Below are positions 21,410 to 33,900 of a stretch of 64,000 nucleotides of DNA, in pieces (positions within the stretch are counted from its first letter, which is position 1; each line of letters starts with the position of its first letter). Below the pieces are notes generated by a model. It was not told where the DNA came from and made no database searches. It saw nothing but the letters and a program-made list of their open reading frames with translations. This stretch comes from Undaria pinnatifida (taxonomy: Eukaryota > Sar > Phaeophyceae > Laminariales > Alariaceae), in the NCBI GenBank assembly GCA_012845835.1, contig JABAKD010000028.1, positions 503,501 through 567,500 on the forward strand. Direction: 5' to 3'. The position numbers were made by a program, and so were the translations under genes.

Positions 21410-24400
21410 CTGTAGAGTCAAAAGGCGTTTTCAAGACGGAGGGGGGGGGGTAGAGGGCCATTGCGCCGGAGGACATTCTGTCAAATTTCGAAAGAGTTGG
21501 GAGGGAGGGCATATGGCAAGAGTAGTGCTCACCGATATATCGAATGGAGATACGGTAGTAGAGAGATACATGTATTAAGGCAGTACTTCTGATGTCCGCA
21601 CGCAACAAGGATCACCTGTAGAGTGAAAAGGCTTTTCAATTACGGGGATGTTGCGCCGGCGGAACTTGTGTCAATTTCGAAAGCTTTCGAGAGATGGGCA
21701 TAGAGTAGCGAACGACGTCAGAGTACCAGTACCAACCGGCACCAGTCATTTCGGGCTTGATACTCCAGGTACTGGCAGGTCTCAGCCATTTTCAGATTGA
21801 AGTACTCCAGGTAATCGCAGGTACCCAAGCCAGTTTCAGCTTCAAGCACTCCGAGTAAGTGGCAGATACCCACGTCATTTTTAACTTCGAAGTACTCCAC
21901 GTACTGTCAGGTACTCGAGTCACTTCAGCTTGACGTGGAATGGCCGGGACTCAAGTCATTTTTAGCTTCAAATACTCCAGGTACTGCAAGGTTAAGTCGT
22001 TTTCAGTTTGAAGTACTGCAAGTACTGGCAGGTGTTCAGCCATTTTCAGCTGCATGTGAATGACGGGTACTGGAAGTTACTCAAGTCGTTTTCAGCAAGA
22101 AGTACCCCAGGCACTTGAGTCATTTAAAATAACGGGTACTCCCGGGTACTCAATCATGGGAGGTTTCGGTACACCAGTATCTCGGAAGTACTAAGGGTTT
22201 CACTTATATTATAATAACCCTAGAGAATCGCGAGAACATACTCGTCTTTATCCTCGCCGCTATCTGTTGGTGCTGCTGCCGTGCTATTAATAGATAGACT
22301 CGTCGCTCGTCCACGCTGCAGAAGGCGCCCGGCCCCCGTCACCACCAGCATCAATCATACTGCTGTGGGTCCGCAGTCGGCGGGGTTGGAGTTCCTCGCT
22401 GGTACGACTGGTGCTGATACTGGCGCCTCGCACCGCCTGATCCTCTGACTCCTTGGTTCAACAGCTGGCAGCCAGTACGCCTGACAGTACTCAACTGGTA
22501 TGTGAGCCAGATATCTGCCTCCAGCACAGCCTGTCCGTGTCGATGCCTCCTATAGAGACGGGCTCTGGGGTCACAAACTGAAAGATGTGCAGTACGAACT
22601 GATATATACCTGGTGTTTATATGTATACTTCGAAGTACGTATAAAAAGCGTATAGTACTCCAGGTACTGGCATGTGCAGTCATTTCGGGTCTTGATATTC
22701 CAGATACTCGCAGATACCCAAGATACTTTCAGCTTCAAGTGCTCCAGGTACTGGCAGGTACTCAGGCATATTCAGCTTCAAGTCCTCCACGTACTGGCAG
22801 GTACTCAAGCCAAAATTTTCAGCTCCAAGTACTCCAGCTACTGGCAGGTACTCAAGTCATTTTCAGCTTGACATCCTCCAGGTACTGGCAAATCCTCAGT
22901 CATGTTCAGCTTTACATACACCAGGTACTGGCAGGTACCCAAGGCATTTCCGGTTTCAAGTGCTCGAGGTACTGTCAAGTACTCAGTCATTTTCAGGTCC
23001 AAGTACTCCAACTACTGGCAGGTACTCAGTTATTTTCAGCTCCAAGTACACCAGGTTCTGGCAAGTACTCAGTCAATTCCATCTTTAACCCCCGACAGTG
23101 GCAGGGACTCTGTCATTTTCAGCTTCAAGTACTCCAGGTGCTGGCAGGTACTTACGTCATTTTCAGCTTTACACACTCCAGTACTGGTAGGCACTCGGTC
23201 ATTTTCAGCTGCAAGTATTCCAGGTTTGGGCATGTACTCCGTCATTTTCAGCTCCAAGTACTCCAGGTATTGGCAGGTTGTCAAGTCATTTTCAGTTCCA
23301 AGTACCCCAGGTACTGGTAAGCACTCATAGACATTTTCATTTTCAAGTGCTCCAGGTACTGGCAGGTAGTCATTTTCAGCTTCAAGTATTCCAGGTACTG
23401 GCAAGTAGTCAGCCATCTTCAGCTTCAAGTACTCTAGGTACTGGCAGCTACTCAAGTCATTTTCAGCTTCAAGTACCCCAGGTACTGGCGGGTACTTGGT
23501 AATTTCCAGCTCCAAGTACTCAGGTACTGGCAGGTACTCAAGTCGTTTTCAGCATTTGGTACTCCAGGAACTGAGTCATTTGAGTACCCATGACCGGTGC
23601 TGGTACTCTGACGACCTTCGCAGAGTAGTACTCATGCGGAGGTACAGTAGAGAGATAGAGAAATTGCGGCAGCACAACTGACGTCCGCATGCAACAAAGG
23701 TCACCTGTAGAGTGAAAAGGCGATTTTCAATAAGGGGATGCGGGGGAGGTTGTGTCGCATTTCGAACGACAGTAAATGTGGCGTCCACACGGAACACATT
23801 TCACCTACAGGCTGGTTCACGTAAAAAAAAACACAAATTCTCTCCCCGGCGAATGCCGTTCGCAATATCCAGTCAAAGGGTGAATATTCTATTTGGTATC
23901 ATACTGACCCCCATGGCCATTTTTTTTTTTTTTTCGCACACTACTACTTTCCAGCTTCTGGACAAGCCGTGGTCACAGGTGTCGTCTCTTCTTCCCCCCG
24001 GTTCTTGCCTTTAATTTTTATCGCGCATAGGGTTGCACTCATGGAAGAGGGTGACATGGCCAGTTTCTTTTTTAACGGCCTCGGGCTGTCTCTAGGAGCA
24101 AAATCCTCATCCACCAATGACAGGCCTTCATATTCTTCAATAATATTCAGTTTTTTTTCCAAGCGGAGGCGAGAAAAAAAAAGGCGCCCTTGGAAAAAAA
24201 AATGCGCCGCACTTTGCACGAACCGGTTGGAGGTACTCCAAGGCATGTCTGTGGAAAAATTCGCGCAAAAAATCGAAGAACTGACCTGCCTGTATTCAAC
24301 ATTAAGCAGAATCAGGCGAAAAAACTGGATCCTACACTAAAACCAAGAAATTTGAAGAAAACAACGTATCTTACTCATTTTTACGCACAAAACTCCAAAT

Positions 24401-27400
24401 GTCCACGCCGTTTTTGAGAGATAGACCCTGCATTTTTGCACACGTGTTCTACATGCCCATCCCGAGGCGAGACCTCCGTTTTTTTTTTGTCGACAATTTT
24501 GGTCTAAGGTGGGCCACATTTTCCAAAAACTCAAAACTAACAAAAAAACAGCAAAAAAAAACGACAGGTGACATCTTCGCAATGGCGCACACAGAAGACG
24601 TGTGCAAAAATTCACGGTCTGAATCGAGAAAACGGCGTGGACATTCGCCGGGGAATACATTTGGGGTTTTCGACGTGAATCAGCCTGCACAAGTATACGC
24701 CTAGCGACAAGGCGTTTTCAAGACGGGGGTGGGGGATACTGAGCGAAGGGGAAGTTGAGTCAACTTTCGAAACCTTAGGAGTCGGGAAGGCGTGTCATAC
24801 AGCCCCACCATCTTTCTACAGCAAAAGCTCTCGCTCTCGCCTGGATAGGCTGCTCATAGCAGGCAGGCCATAAGAGCAGAGCAGCTATTAATAGGCAACA
24901 CGCAGAGCACATATACGGCTACGCAACCTCCAACAACGAATACGCACAAGAACCCCCAAAGAATAACAAGAATGCACAAACTGCGCGCGAAAAACGCACA
25001 CTCTTCGTACACAGACAGCCAGGTGGCGCACCCCCTGAGTTATATGTGCGCTGCGCCTTTCCTTGGGCATACGCGCCGCTACGAAAAAGTCCCTATAAGC
25101 TCGTCCGTATAAGCTCCCGTTGGTCAAGGCGCGGGGACATCCCAACTCCGTTCAACCCCTGTTTTGAAAACAATGCTGGGTTTTGGAGAACACCGTTCTG
25201 CATGCTTCGAAACGAGTCAAATTCGTCGGAACCGGAGCCCGTAAGAGTTTCCCGGTGACAAGTGATCGTGTGGACCAACAGCCAAGATGGCGCTGAGTGA
25301 GCAACTACGAGAGGCCGAAAGGAAAGCGCCGGCGGACATTCCATACGATCCGGCCATTGCAAAGCGCAAAACGAGAGATTTCGTCAGGCCTGTTCGTGTG
25401 TCCGTGGCTTCCCCGCGTGGCATGCCCCCAACCCCGCCGTCTCGTGCCACCTGACGAAAGCCGACAGTCCTAAGAGAGCTCCGTGACCACAGAAGGACAT
25501 CCCAGATGACGGAGGAAAAACCCGCCGGTGAATCCACATGTTATGGGTGGAGGTACTCACTGAATCGTCCAGAAAACTTGTTATTTGGGGTAGGCGCGAA
25601 CTAAAACCGCTTCGTTCTCCTTCTGCTGCATTCCCCACACCAGTTCAAGAGTAGTGTAACTTTTGCCGGTTTTAGATTGCTGAATGAAGGGACCCCCCCC
25701 CCCTACTTCTATACTATTTTTAGAGTAGCGTAACGTATTATGCAGGTGTCAGACTCTTGAATGGGGAACGCAAAAATCGATGTGGTTCGGGAGACTCCAG
25801 GCTGAAAAAAAGCCTCGAGAATATAGATGCAAGCTTCTACTTCGGCATGTGCTTGGCTTGAAATCTCGCGGGTGTCGCAAGTATATCGTAATACGGAAGC
25901 TTATCAAAACCAAGAAAAATATAATTAGCCGCCGCGCAAGCAACCGGGCACGTAACCCCTCCGACCAGCCCGAAACGAGCTTATACTTTAGTCTATGTAG
26001 CAGGTGGTACTGCACAAGCATCAACCTTTGTCTAGCAAAAAGCTCAAACTCGCCTGTATCGGCTTCTCGAAGCAGATGGCGCACGTCTTCTTCGAATCCC
26101 TGTCGCTCTCAGAAGAAACGGCCCTCAAGACCCCCCTCCCCCCACCGCCGCCCGTGCCCGCCGTCGCAGCAGCGGTTGGCGCGGAACCCAACCCGGCGGC
26201 ACGGCAGGCTCGCTGAATCTTCAACTGCGGCCCCTTGGGAACCTGCCGACCGCGCGCAAAAGCAGGGGAAGAGGACAACAACAAGGTTTGATATGGTCCA
26301 GCATTAACGAATTACCACGGAAAAGTGTACCACCAACTACAGTTTATTAAACAGTAAGTTCCAAAGCCCGCCGCGGCAAAGAGAAACAGAAGAAAAAAGC
26401 AAACTAATCAGGCAAGAGCAAAACCCAAACGAAACAAAACCAATCCAAACCACAAACAAACCAAAAACATCTACTGACCCAACACGCCCCTCTCCCCTCC
26501 CCAAAGAAATAAACCAAACTCTGCATTTTCTCGTCCGAATCTCCTCCAAGTCTTGCCTCCTGCACCAGGGCATTGGCGTTCACATCAAACCCCTGCTCCA
26601 AAAAGCTCGTCAAGGTACTCCACCGAGGACAGCAGTCCCTCCACGCAATACAGCAGTAGTGGCCCCTTTACAGTGCTGATATGTGCACTATAGATAAATA
26701 CCGGCACAACAGCGGCAACCGGCACTACGCTTACTGCTACTACTGGTTGTCCCCATCTGTGCCATGCCATTTCACACGCACTTCAGCGGGGCACCGGCAC
26801 TACTCAACCGGCACTATAAAGGAACCCTAACCGTGTTGTTCGAGAAAACACAAAAAAACGAAACCCAAAGCCACCACACCACACCAAAAGCCAAAAACCG
26901 GAAAACACCGACCGCAATCCATCCCGCCGCACTTTAACCCCTACGCCCCCCAAAAAACAAAAAAAAACATCTCACCCGAGTCTTTTTTCCAAGTCTTTTA
27001 TCCTTCATTAGGGCGATGGCTTTCACGTCAAACTCCTGCGCTCCATGAAGGGCGGCAGATTGAGGTACCCAATCGACGTTAGCAGGTCACCCACGCACTA
27101 CAGTAGCTGTCCGTCTTTAGTGCCGGTGTGTGCGCCATAGGGGAAAATACCGGCAATATATCGGCAACCGGCACTACTCCGCATACTGCCATTACTGGTT
27201 GTTCCCATCTGTGCCATGCGATTTCACACGCACTACAGCGGAACACCGGCACTGCTCAACCGGCACTACAGCGGAACACCGGCACTGCTCAACCGGCACT
27301 GCAGCGGGATCACCTACTGCGCTATCGAAAAAGAACATAAAACCAAACCCGAAACCACACAAGCGAAAAACATCAATCGACTCAGCCCGCAAAACGTAAA

Positions 27401-27857
27401 TGATCCCAATGGCTCACTCACCCGAATCTCCTCGAAATCTTTATCCTGCATGAGAGCGATGGCGTTCACATCAAACTCCTGCTCCAAAAAGTTGGGCAGC
27501 AGGTTGAGGTAACCCACCGAGGACAGCAGCTCCTCCACACTGGCAAACGGTGGGGGGGAAGCGGTCCTACTGGGAGAAGCAGTAGGCGCAGCAGTAGGCG
27601 CAGCAGTAGGTGCAGTAGGTGTAGCAGTAGGTGCAGCAGTAGGTGCAGTAAGAGGAGGGGGGGGGGGTTGGCTATATTCGCCACCCCCGCTCGCGCCGTT
27701 TGCCCCCAGACCTTTGTCGGTGGGTGGCCCTTCCCCCGGGGGGTGGGCCTGCGGGGGAGGGTACTGGGGAGGGGGAGGGGCTTGGGCTTGGTCTAGCTGT
27801 TGTTGTAGCTGGAAGTGTTGTTGTTGTTGTTGTTGTTGTCGTTGTTGTAGCTGGAAG

Positions 27858-27903
<46 letters not shown>

Positions 27904-30900
27904 CTTGATGTTGCTGCTGCTGCAGCAGCAGCGGCTGGTGGTGGTGGTACAACTGCTGCTGCTCCTGCAGCGGCTGTTGGTGGTGGTACAACTGCTGCTG
28001 CTGCTGCTGCTGCGCCTCATGCTGCTGCTGCAAGTACTCCAGGTGCTGCTGGTGCTCGAGCTGCAGGTGCTGGTGCGTGTGCTGCTGCTGCTGTGGAGGT
28101 AGCTCGAACTGCTGCACCTGCTGCTGATGCCACTGCTGCTGCCACCGCTGCTGCTGCAACCTCAACGCTTCCTGCTGCGCCAGATACTCCTCATGGACTC
28201 CCATACCCGGCGGTGTGGCGGCCGCGGCAGCAGCCGCAGGCGCCGCGTGACGCTGGTGCAACTTCTCAATCGCGTTTTGAGTAGCCGCGTCGTCAGCATT
28301 AACTCCAAGGTGGTGGGCGTCGGGGTGGGGGGGGGGGAGGGGGGGGGGGAGGCGGAGCGACACCGTTCAGTCCGCCGTAGGGGTCTCCTCCTCTCCCCGC
28401 GATGGAAGCGGCGGCCCCGTTGCCCAGGCCCCCAAGGTCTCCGAAATCATGGGTGACATTGTCGAGAGAAGGTGCCGGCGAACCCTGTTGTATTCGCGTC
28501 AATGTATAAAGAGTGCGTATTTTAGCGGCGGGAGGGGATGGCGGAGGGTAAGGAAGGGGGAGGGAAGAGGTTCGACGGGTTGCAGGAGCACCGCGCGATG
28601 GGGGCCGGGCCGTTATGCCCTTGCACACAGGTCCCCCAATACGGACAGATATGACGCCGTTACACATACGTACACAAAGACATACGGACATTCCGGGTGA
28701 CGGTTCCGGCATACGGACCGAACTGTTCCGTACAAAAACCCTAGCAGTCTCACGTCACGCCACGCCACGCCACGCTCTGCCCCGCCGAGAACAGCCTAGG
28801 CCAGTCCAGTCCTTCTCGGCTCAACCCGACCCCGCCCCCATCCCATCCTATTCTACCTGACTCCATCCCATCCGATCCCATCCGATCCCATCCGATCCCA
28901 TCCCATCCCATCCCATCCCATCCCATCCCATCCCATCCCATCCCACCCCACCCCATCTCACCCCATCCGATCCGATCCGATCCGATCCCATCCCATCCCA
29001 TCCCCTCCCACACTATATCCTACATCCCAGCCCATCCTACCCCATCTCACAACACTAGCCCACCCTTACCTGTGAGATGGAGGTGCTGAAGCCAAGAACA
29101 GGGCCACTTCCGGTGGACGGAGTGCTGCTCAGGGGGGGCATGTCACTTTGCTCCGTTCCGGGATTGTCCGCCGCTATCCCGGAGGCGATCACCTTCCAAA
29201 CAATAAGCGGTAACGGCAAAGGGATACGGGTAATGACAAAATATAACGCTTAGAGTTGGCGGTAATGGTTGCAGCAACAGTAACAACGCAACAATACACA
29301 AGAGTAACATGTACAGCAAGAGTTGGGGTGAAAAAAAACGAGGGTAAACGTGTGATTTGGCGGAAATGTGGATACCAGGTCCCCTTCCCCTAGATAACAC
29401 CGCCTCATTGCACACAAGTTCAAGGCCACCAAAAAAAGTCCCCCAGACTCCGTTCCGTGCTGACCCGAGGCACCAACCCACCTCGGGATGTCCTTCCTAC
29501 ACCCCACAACAACACAAGAGTCTGCCAGGGGCATCGTCCCACAGTAACACCAAAAATATTGCGGAAACCATACGCATGGACAGCTTTGTGTAGGTTAGGT
29601 GGTAACGGGAAAAGCTTGCGGCAACGACAAAGGAAAATATGTAGGTTTCGCGGCATCGTGCATCCAACAACGGTCAACGTGATAAAGTTATAATGTTCCC
29701 AAGTATCAACACCGAGGATATACCACGTATACAGGTATATACATAGTACTTGCGTTGTACATAGTACTTGTGCCCCAATCCGGTCGCCCCGGTGGTCTAA
29801 TGGTTGCCCTCGAATACTACTCGCGTTGACCCTTGAGTTCGATTCCCACCGCGGTGAGAATTTGAATGTAGTCGTAGAGATGCAAAAAAGGATCAACTGT
29901 TGAGAGCGCCTAGCGGTGTGGGTACGTAGGCACAATTCGACGCGAGTCGACCAGGCGAGAAAATGCTGATTTCTTCTCCTGATAAAAACGAAGGCGCGTA
30001 CCATGGTGGGAAGGGGAGAGGAGGGGGAGAGGAGGGCCCACTATGTGGCCCCGGATCTGAGTCACTACTGGGAGAGAGGGCGAGAGTAGTTCGAGGATAT
30101 TAGATGGGACGAAGAAAAAAAGAAAAAAGAAAAGTGTCGACGGGCACCTCTTCCACCATGCAGGTAGCCAAGGTGACGCACTCCACCGAGCCCGAGATGT
30201 GAACCTGTCGCGGAACCCCATCGGGCAAGTTCTGGTATACCTCCACGTTAGCGTTGCTGTGACTCTGTAAAAACGCGGGGCAACAGGACGAAGAGGGAAA
30301 TAGGAAACATGAAGGCAATCGTGTTAAATAGTCATTGAACACAAGGCAACATAACAAGGCCGCGGCCTGCGGCTAACAGACCTTGATACGCTTGATCATA
30401 ACCTCCGATGAGGTACCCCACCCAAGCACCACCACTAACGCCACCACGAATACAACCACCTAGATAACAAGATGAGAACAAAAAACGGTAATGTTACTTG
30501 ACCATGATGCGCTCGATCATGATCCTCCTTTCGCCGATGAGGCACCCCACCCCACCCCACCATCACCATCACCACCGCCACCACCACCAACAACAACAAG
30601 CCACCACGACTACAATCAGAAACAAACATAAAACACAATGTTGCAAATACGAAGGCGGCTTTGATGCGCTTGGTCATGACTCTCTTTCGCCGACGAGCTA
30701 CTCCACCCTACCACCACTACCACCATCACCATCAACACCAACACCAACCACCACCATCACCACCATCACTACAATCACCACCTCCACCACCACCACCACC
30801 ACCGCCAACACCACCACCACCACCGCCAACACCACCACCACTGACCTTGATGCGCTTAATCATGACCCCCTTTTTGCCGATGAGGTACCCCACCAAGGCA

Positions 30901-33900
30901 TGGGGGCATTCCAGTGTCTTAGACGTATGGCCGTCGGCTTCCGAGGGAGGAGACTCCCCATACCCCGCAGTAGTCTCCTCCTGACAACAAATACCACCAA
31001 CACGCACACACAAAATACGATAAAAAATATCGATACCTGCTAGACATTTACTTCGAGGTAGCACACAGGTTTACGAATACGGCAGTGGTCCCTGTATAGT
31101 GCCGGTATGTGCACTATAGAGGGAAATACTGGCACCATAGCGGCATCCGGCACTACTCCGCATACTGCCACTACTGGTTGTTCCCATATGTGCCAACCGA
31201 TTTCACATGCACTATAGCGGGCAACCGGCACTATAGAGACCACTGCTGCATACATGCACATACCGCATCCTGCCAAAAAAAAAAAAACGCACACACAAGG
31301 ACAGTTGTTACGCATGTAGTTCGAGAATACACGAACGTATGGCACATCTCGACAACAAAAAACGAACACGCAAACACAAAGACGGACACTTTGCACACAT
31401 ACGGTACGATACAGCACGAGTATCCATAAGATTCAAACTATAGTCGCCGGCGCATCCTATTAAAACGAATACGCACGCACAAAATATGGGCCCGTCCTGT
31501 CCACAGATAAGATGGATCACATGTACAACGTTGATGTCCTCTGCCATGAGCGCTCCTCAGTACACGGACCATTTTTTTAAGCTGTATTCGTGTTGCCTCA
31601 TGAGGGCCACCTCTCTGTCCGCTGTTTCCTCGTCGCTCTCGCCTGGTCTCGCCGGCCCCGACCTTACTCATCTAACACCAACGCAAACACACACCCGAAA
31701 ACGCAACAAAACACAACGAATGATACACATTAAATCATGGAACGCCCCCCCCCCCGCTCCGTCCCCTAACCCATTTCCCTCACCTCGTACGGCACCGTCT
31801 TCCCGGTGGGGGTGGGGTGCGGCCACCCAAATACCAACCCAAACACACCCTATAAAGGAGCAACACACACCGATCATGAACCTCCCCCGTTTTCCCGTGC
31901 CGTAATCCCTTACCTCTCCCCACTACTCCTCTCGCCTCGCTCGACATCATCTTCCCGGGGCGGGTGTGTGCTGCCACCCAACACCAAACAAAAATCCAAA
32001 CACAAGAACGGAACAACGTATACAAACCATGGACCCCCCCCCCCCCCACCCTCCTTCCGTCCCCTGACCCCCCCCTTTCCTTCCGTCCCCTTGTCCCGTA
32101 AACCCTCACCAACACAAAACACCACCACATACCCAATAAAGGAGCATATACAAATCATGGATCCCCCCCCCCCCCCCCTCCTTCCGTCCCCTGTCCCTTT
32201 GCCCCGTTAGGCGCCATCTTTGCCGGGGGGTGGGACGGTGCCCACCTAAACACCACCTCAACCACACACGAAAAAAAGGACCAACACCCACAGCCGAATC
32301 ATGGAAAACCCTCCCCCATTCAACACCCCCCCTAGCTTGTAGCAACAAAAACAGCTCGCGCTGTCGCTACGATGGTAAATGTGAAGGATACGCCAGCTAG
32401 CGCTGGATTGCGAATGTAATAAAGGAAAAATTGCCAAACGACATGTGTGGAAAAAATGTGGAAATGTGGTGAGCTCAAGCCTATTTTTTTTCCATTCAAC
32501 AAACAAAATAAAAAAAACGAAAACACAAAACACAAACAAAAGGAGGAATCCCTCTCCCCCCCCCCCCCCTATCCGTCCCCTGTCCCCTATACCGCCCTTG
32601 TATCTGTTGGGGAGTCGGCAACATCAGCATAATTCGTGTTCTATGCTACCCTGCCCCAGTCACCTCGTGCGGCGACATCTTCCCAGCTCGAGGGGCGGCC
32701 GGAGGAGGGTGATTCCCGGGGGCTGATTGCAGGAGCCACTTGACCTCCTTCACGGCCGCGTCCACATGCAGCTTGCTCCCGTGGATAATAAGCTTGCGCA
32801 TCTCTCCCGCAGGCATGTTCTGGTCAACCCACATCTAAGATGCGAGATTTAGCAACAAATGTTATTCAAAAAAACAAAAACAGATTGGCAACAAGATGTA
32901 CATCAACATTTAGAACACGACTCAGAACAAGGTCAAGAGAAAGGGCAGGGCAAGGACAAGGACAAAAACAAGCACCAAAACAAAGTACAAGAACAACATC
33001 AATAACAACTGCAAAAACGTCGGCAACCACAAACACCAGCAACAACAATAGTAAAGGCAGCAGCAGTAGTAACAACAGCAACAGCAACAACAACAACAAC
33101 AACAACAACAGCAAACAACAACACCCCACCCCCGACCTCCCCTCCCAAAAACGCCGCCAAACTTACCGCCGCATTGAAGGTGCGCTGCTTGCAACTCGCT
33201 GATGTGCACGCACGCCGTCCCGATAACCTACCCGAAAATGTGGAGACGAACTACTCGGAATCAAACCAAAAATAGGCTTCAAGTGGAAAAAGGGATAACC
33301 TCCCCCCCTTCCGCCGACAAAACAACACCTGATCCCCACCTACCCTATAAAAAACGCCGCTAGAGTCATCGACGCTCTCGTGCGCGCCTGCAACTTGTTG
33401 GTGCGAACGCCCGCCTCCCCGATGGTCCAGACGACAATGCAAGGGACAAACTACCTGGTACTTGGAACTTGGAACTAGACTAGAATTACGTTACAAAGTT
33501 ACAAGCGGGAAAAGGGAATTAAGCCCTCCCCCGCCGCCCCTCCAGCCCGCCGTGAATGAACGTGGCCACACCACAAAATAGACCAATCCAATCAAAAGCT
33601 GTCATCCATGTGCAAGAAAGTACGCAAAAGGCACCGAAGTCCGCCTCACATATGGTTCTTCGCAGGATGCAGCCGACCCTTCATGCTACTCGCCGAACAC
33701 CTCACCGCTCTTCGCGCTTGGTGAACGCTATGCCTGCCTGGTCGGTGAAACCCGACGTGATCCGTCCGGGCATTGTAGGAATTCGAGGGTCTACGGTCAT
33801 GCAACTGCGGATATGCATGAAACGAGCCCCCCCCCCCCCCCCCCCCCGCCCCCCCGCCCCCCCCCCCCCCTCCCAACGCCCTCTAAACGACAAAATACCA

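Noticed and set aside
22613..23515. Long frames of KYSRYWQVLSHFQLQ-type on both strands
   Set aside because: All are translations of the 45-bp minisatellite, with no independent coding evidence.
29784..29856. Functional tRNA gene
   Set aside because: A and B boxes are visible, but the acceptor stem does not pair.
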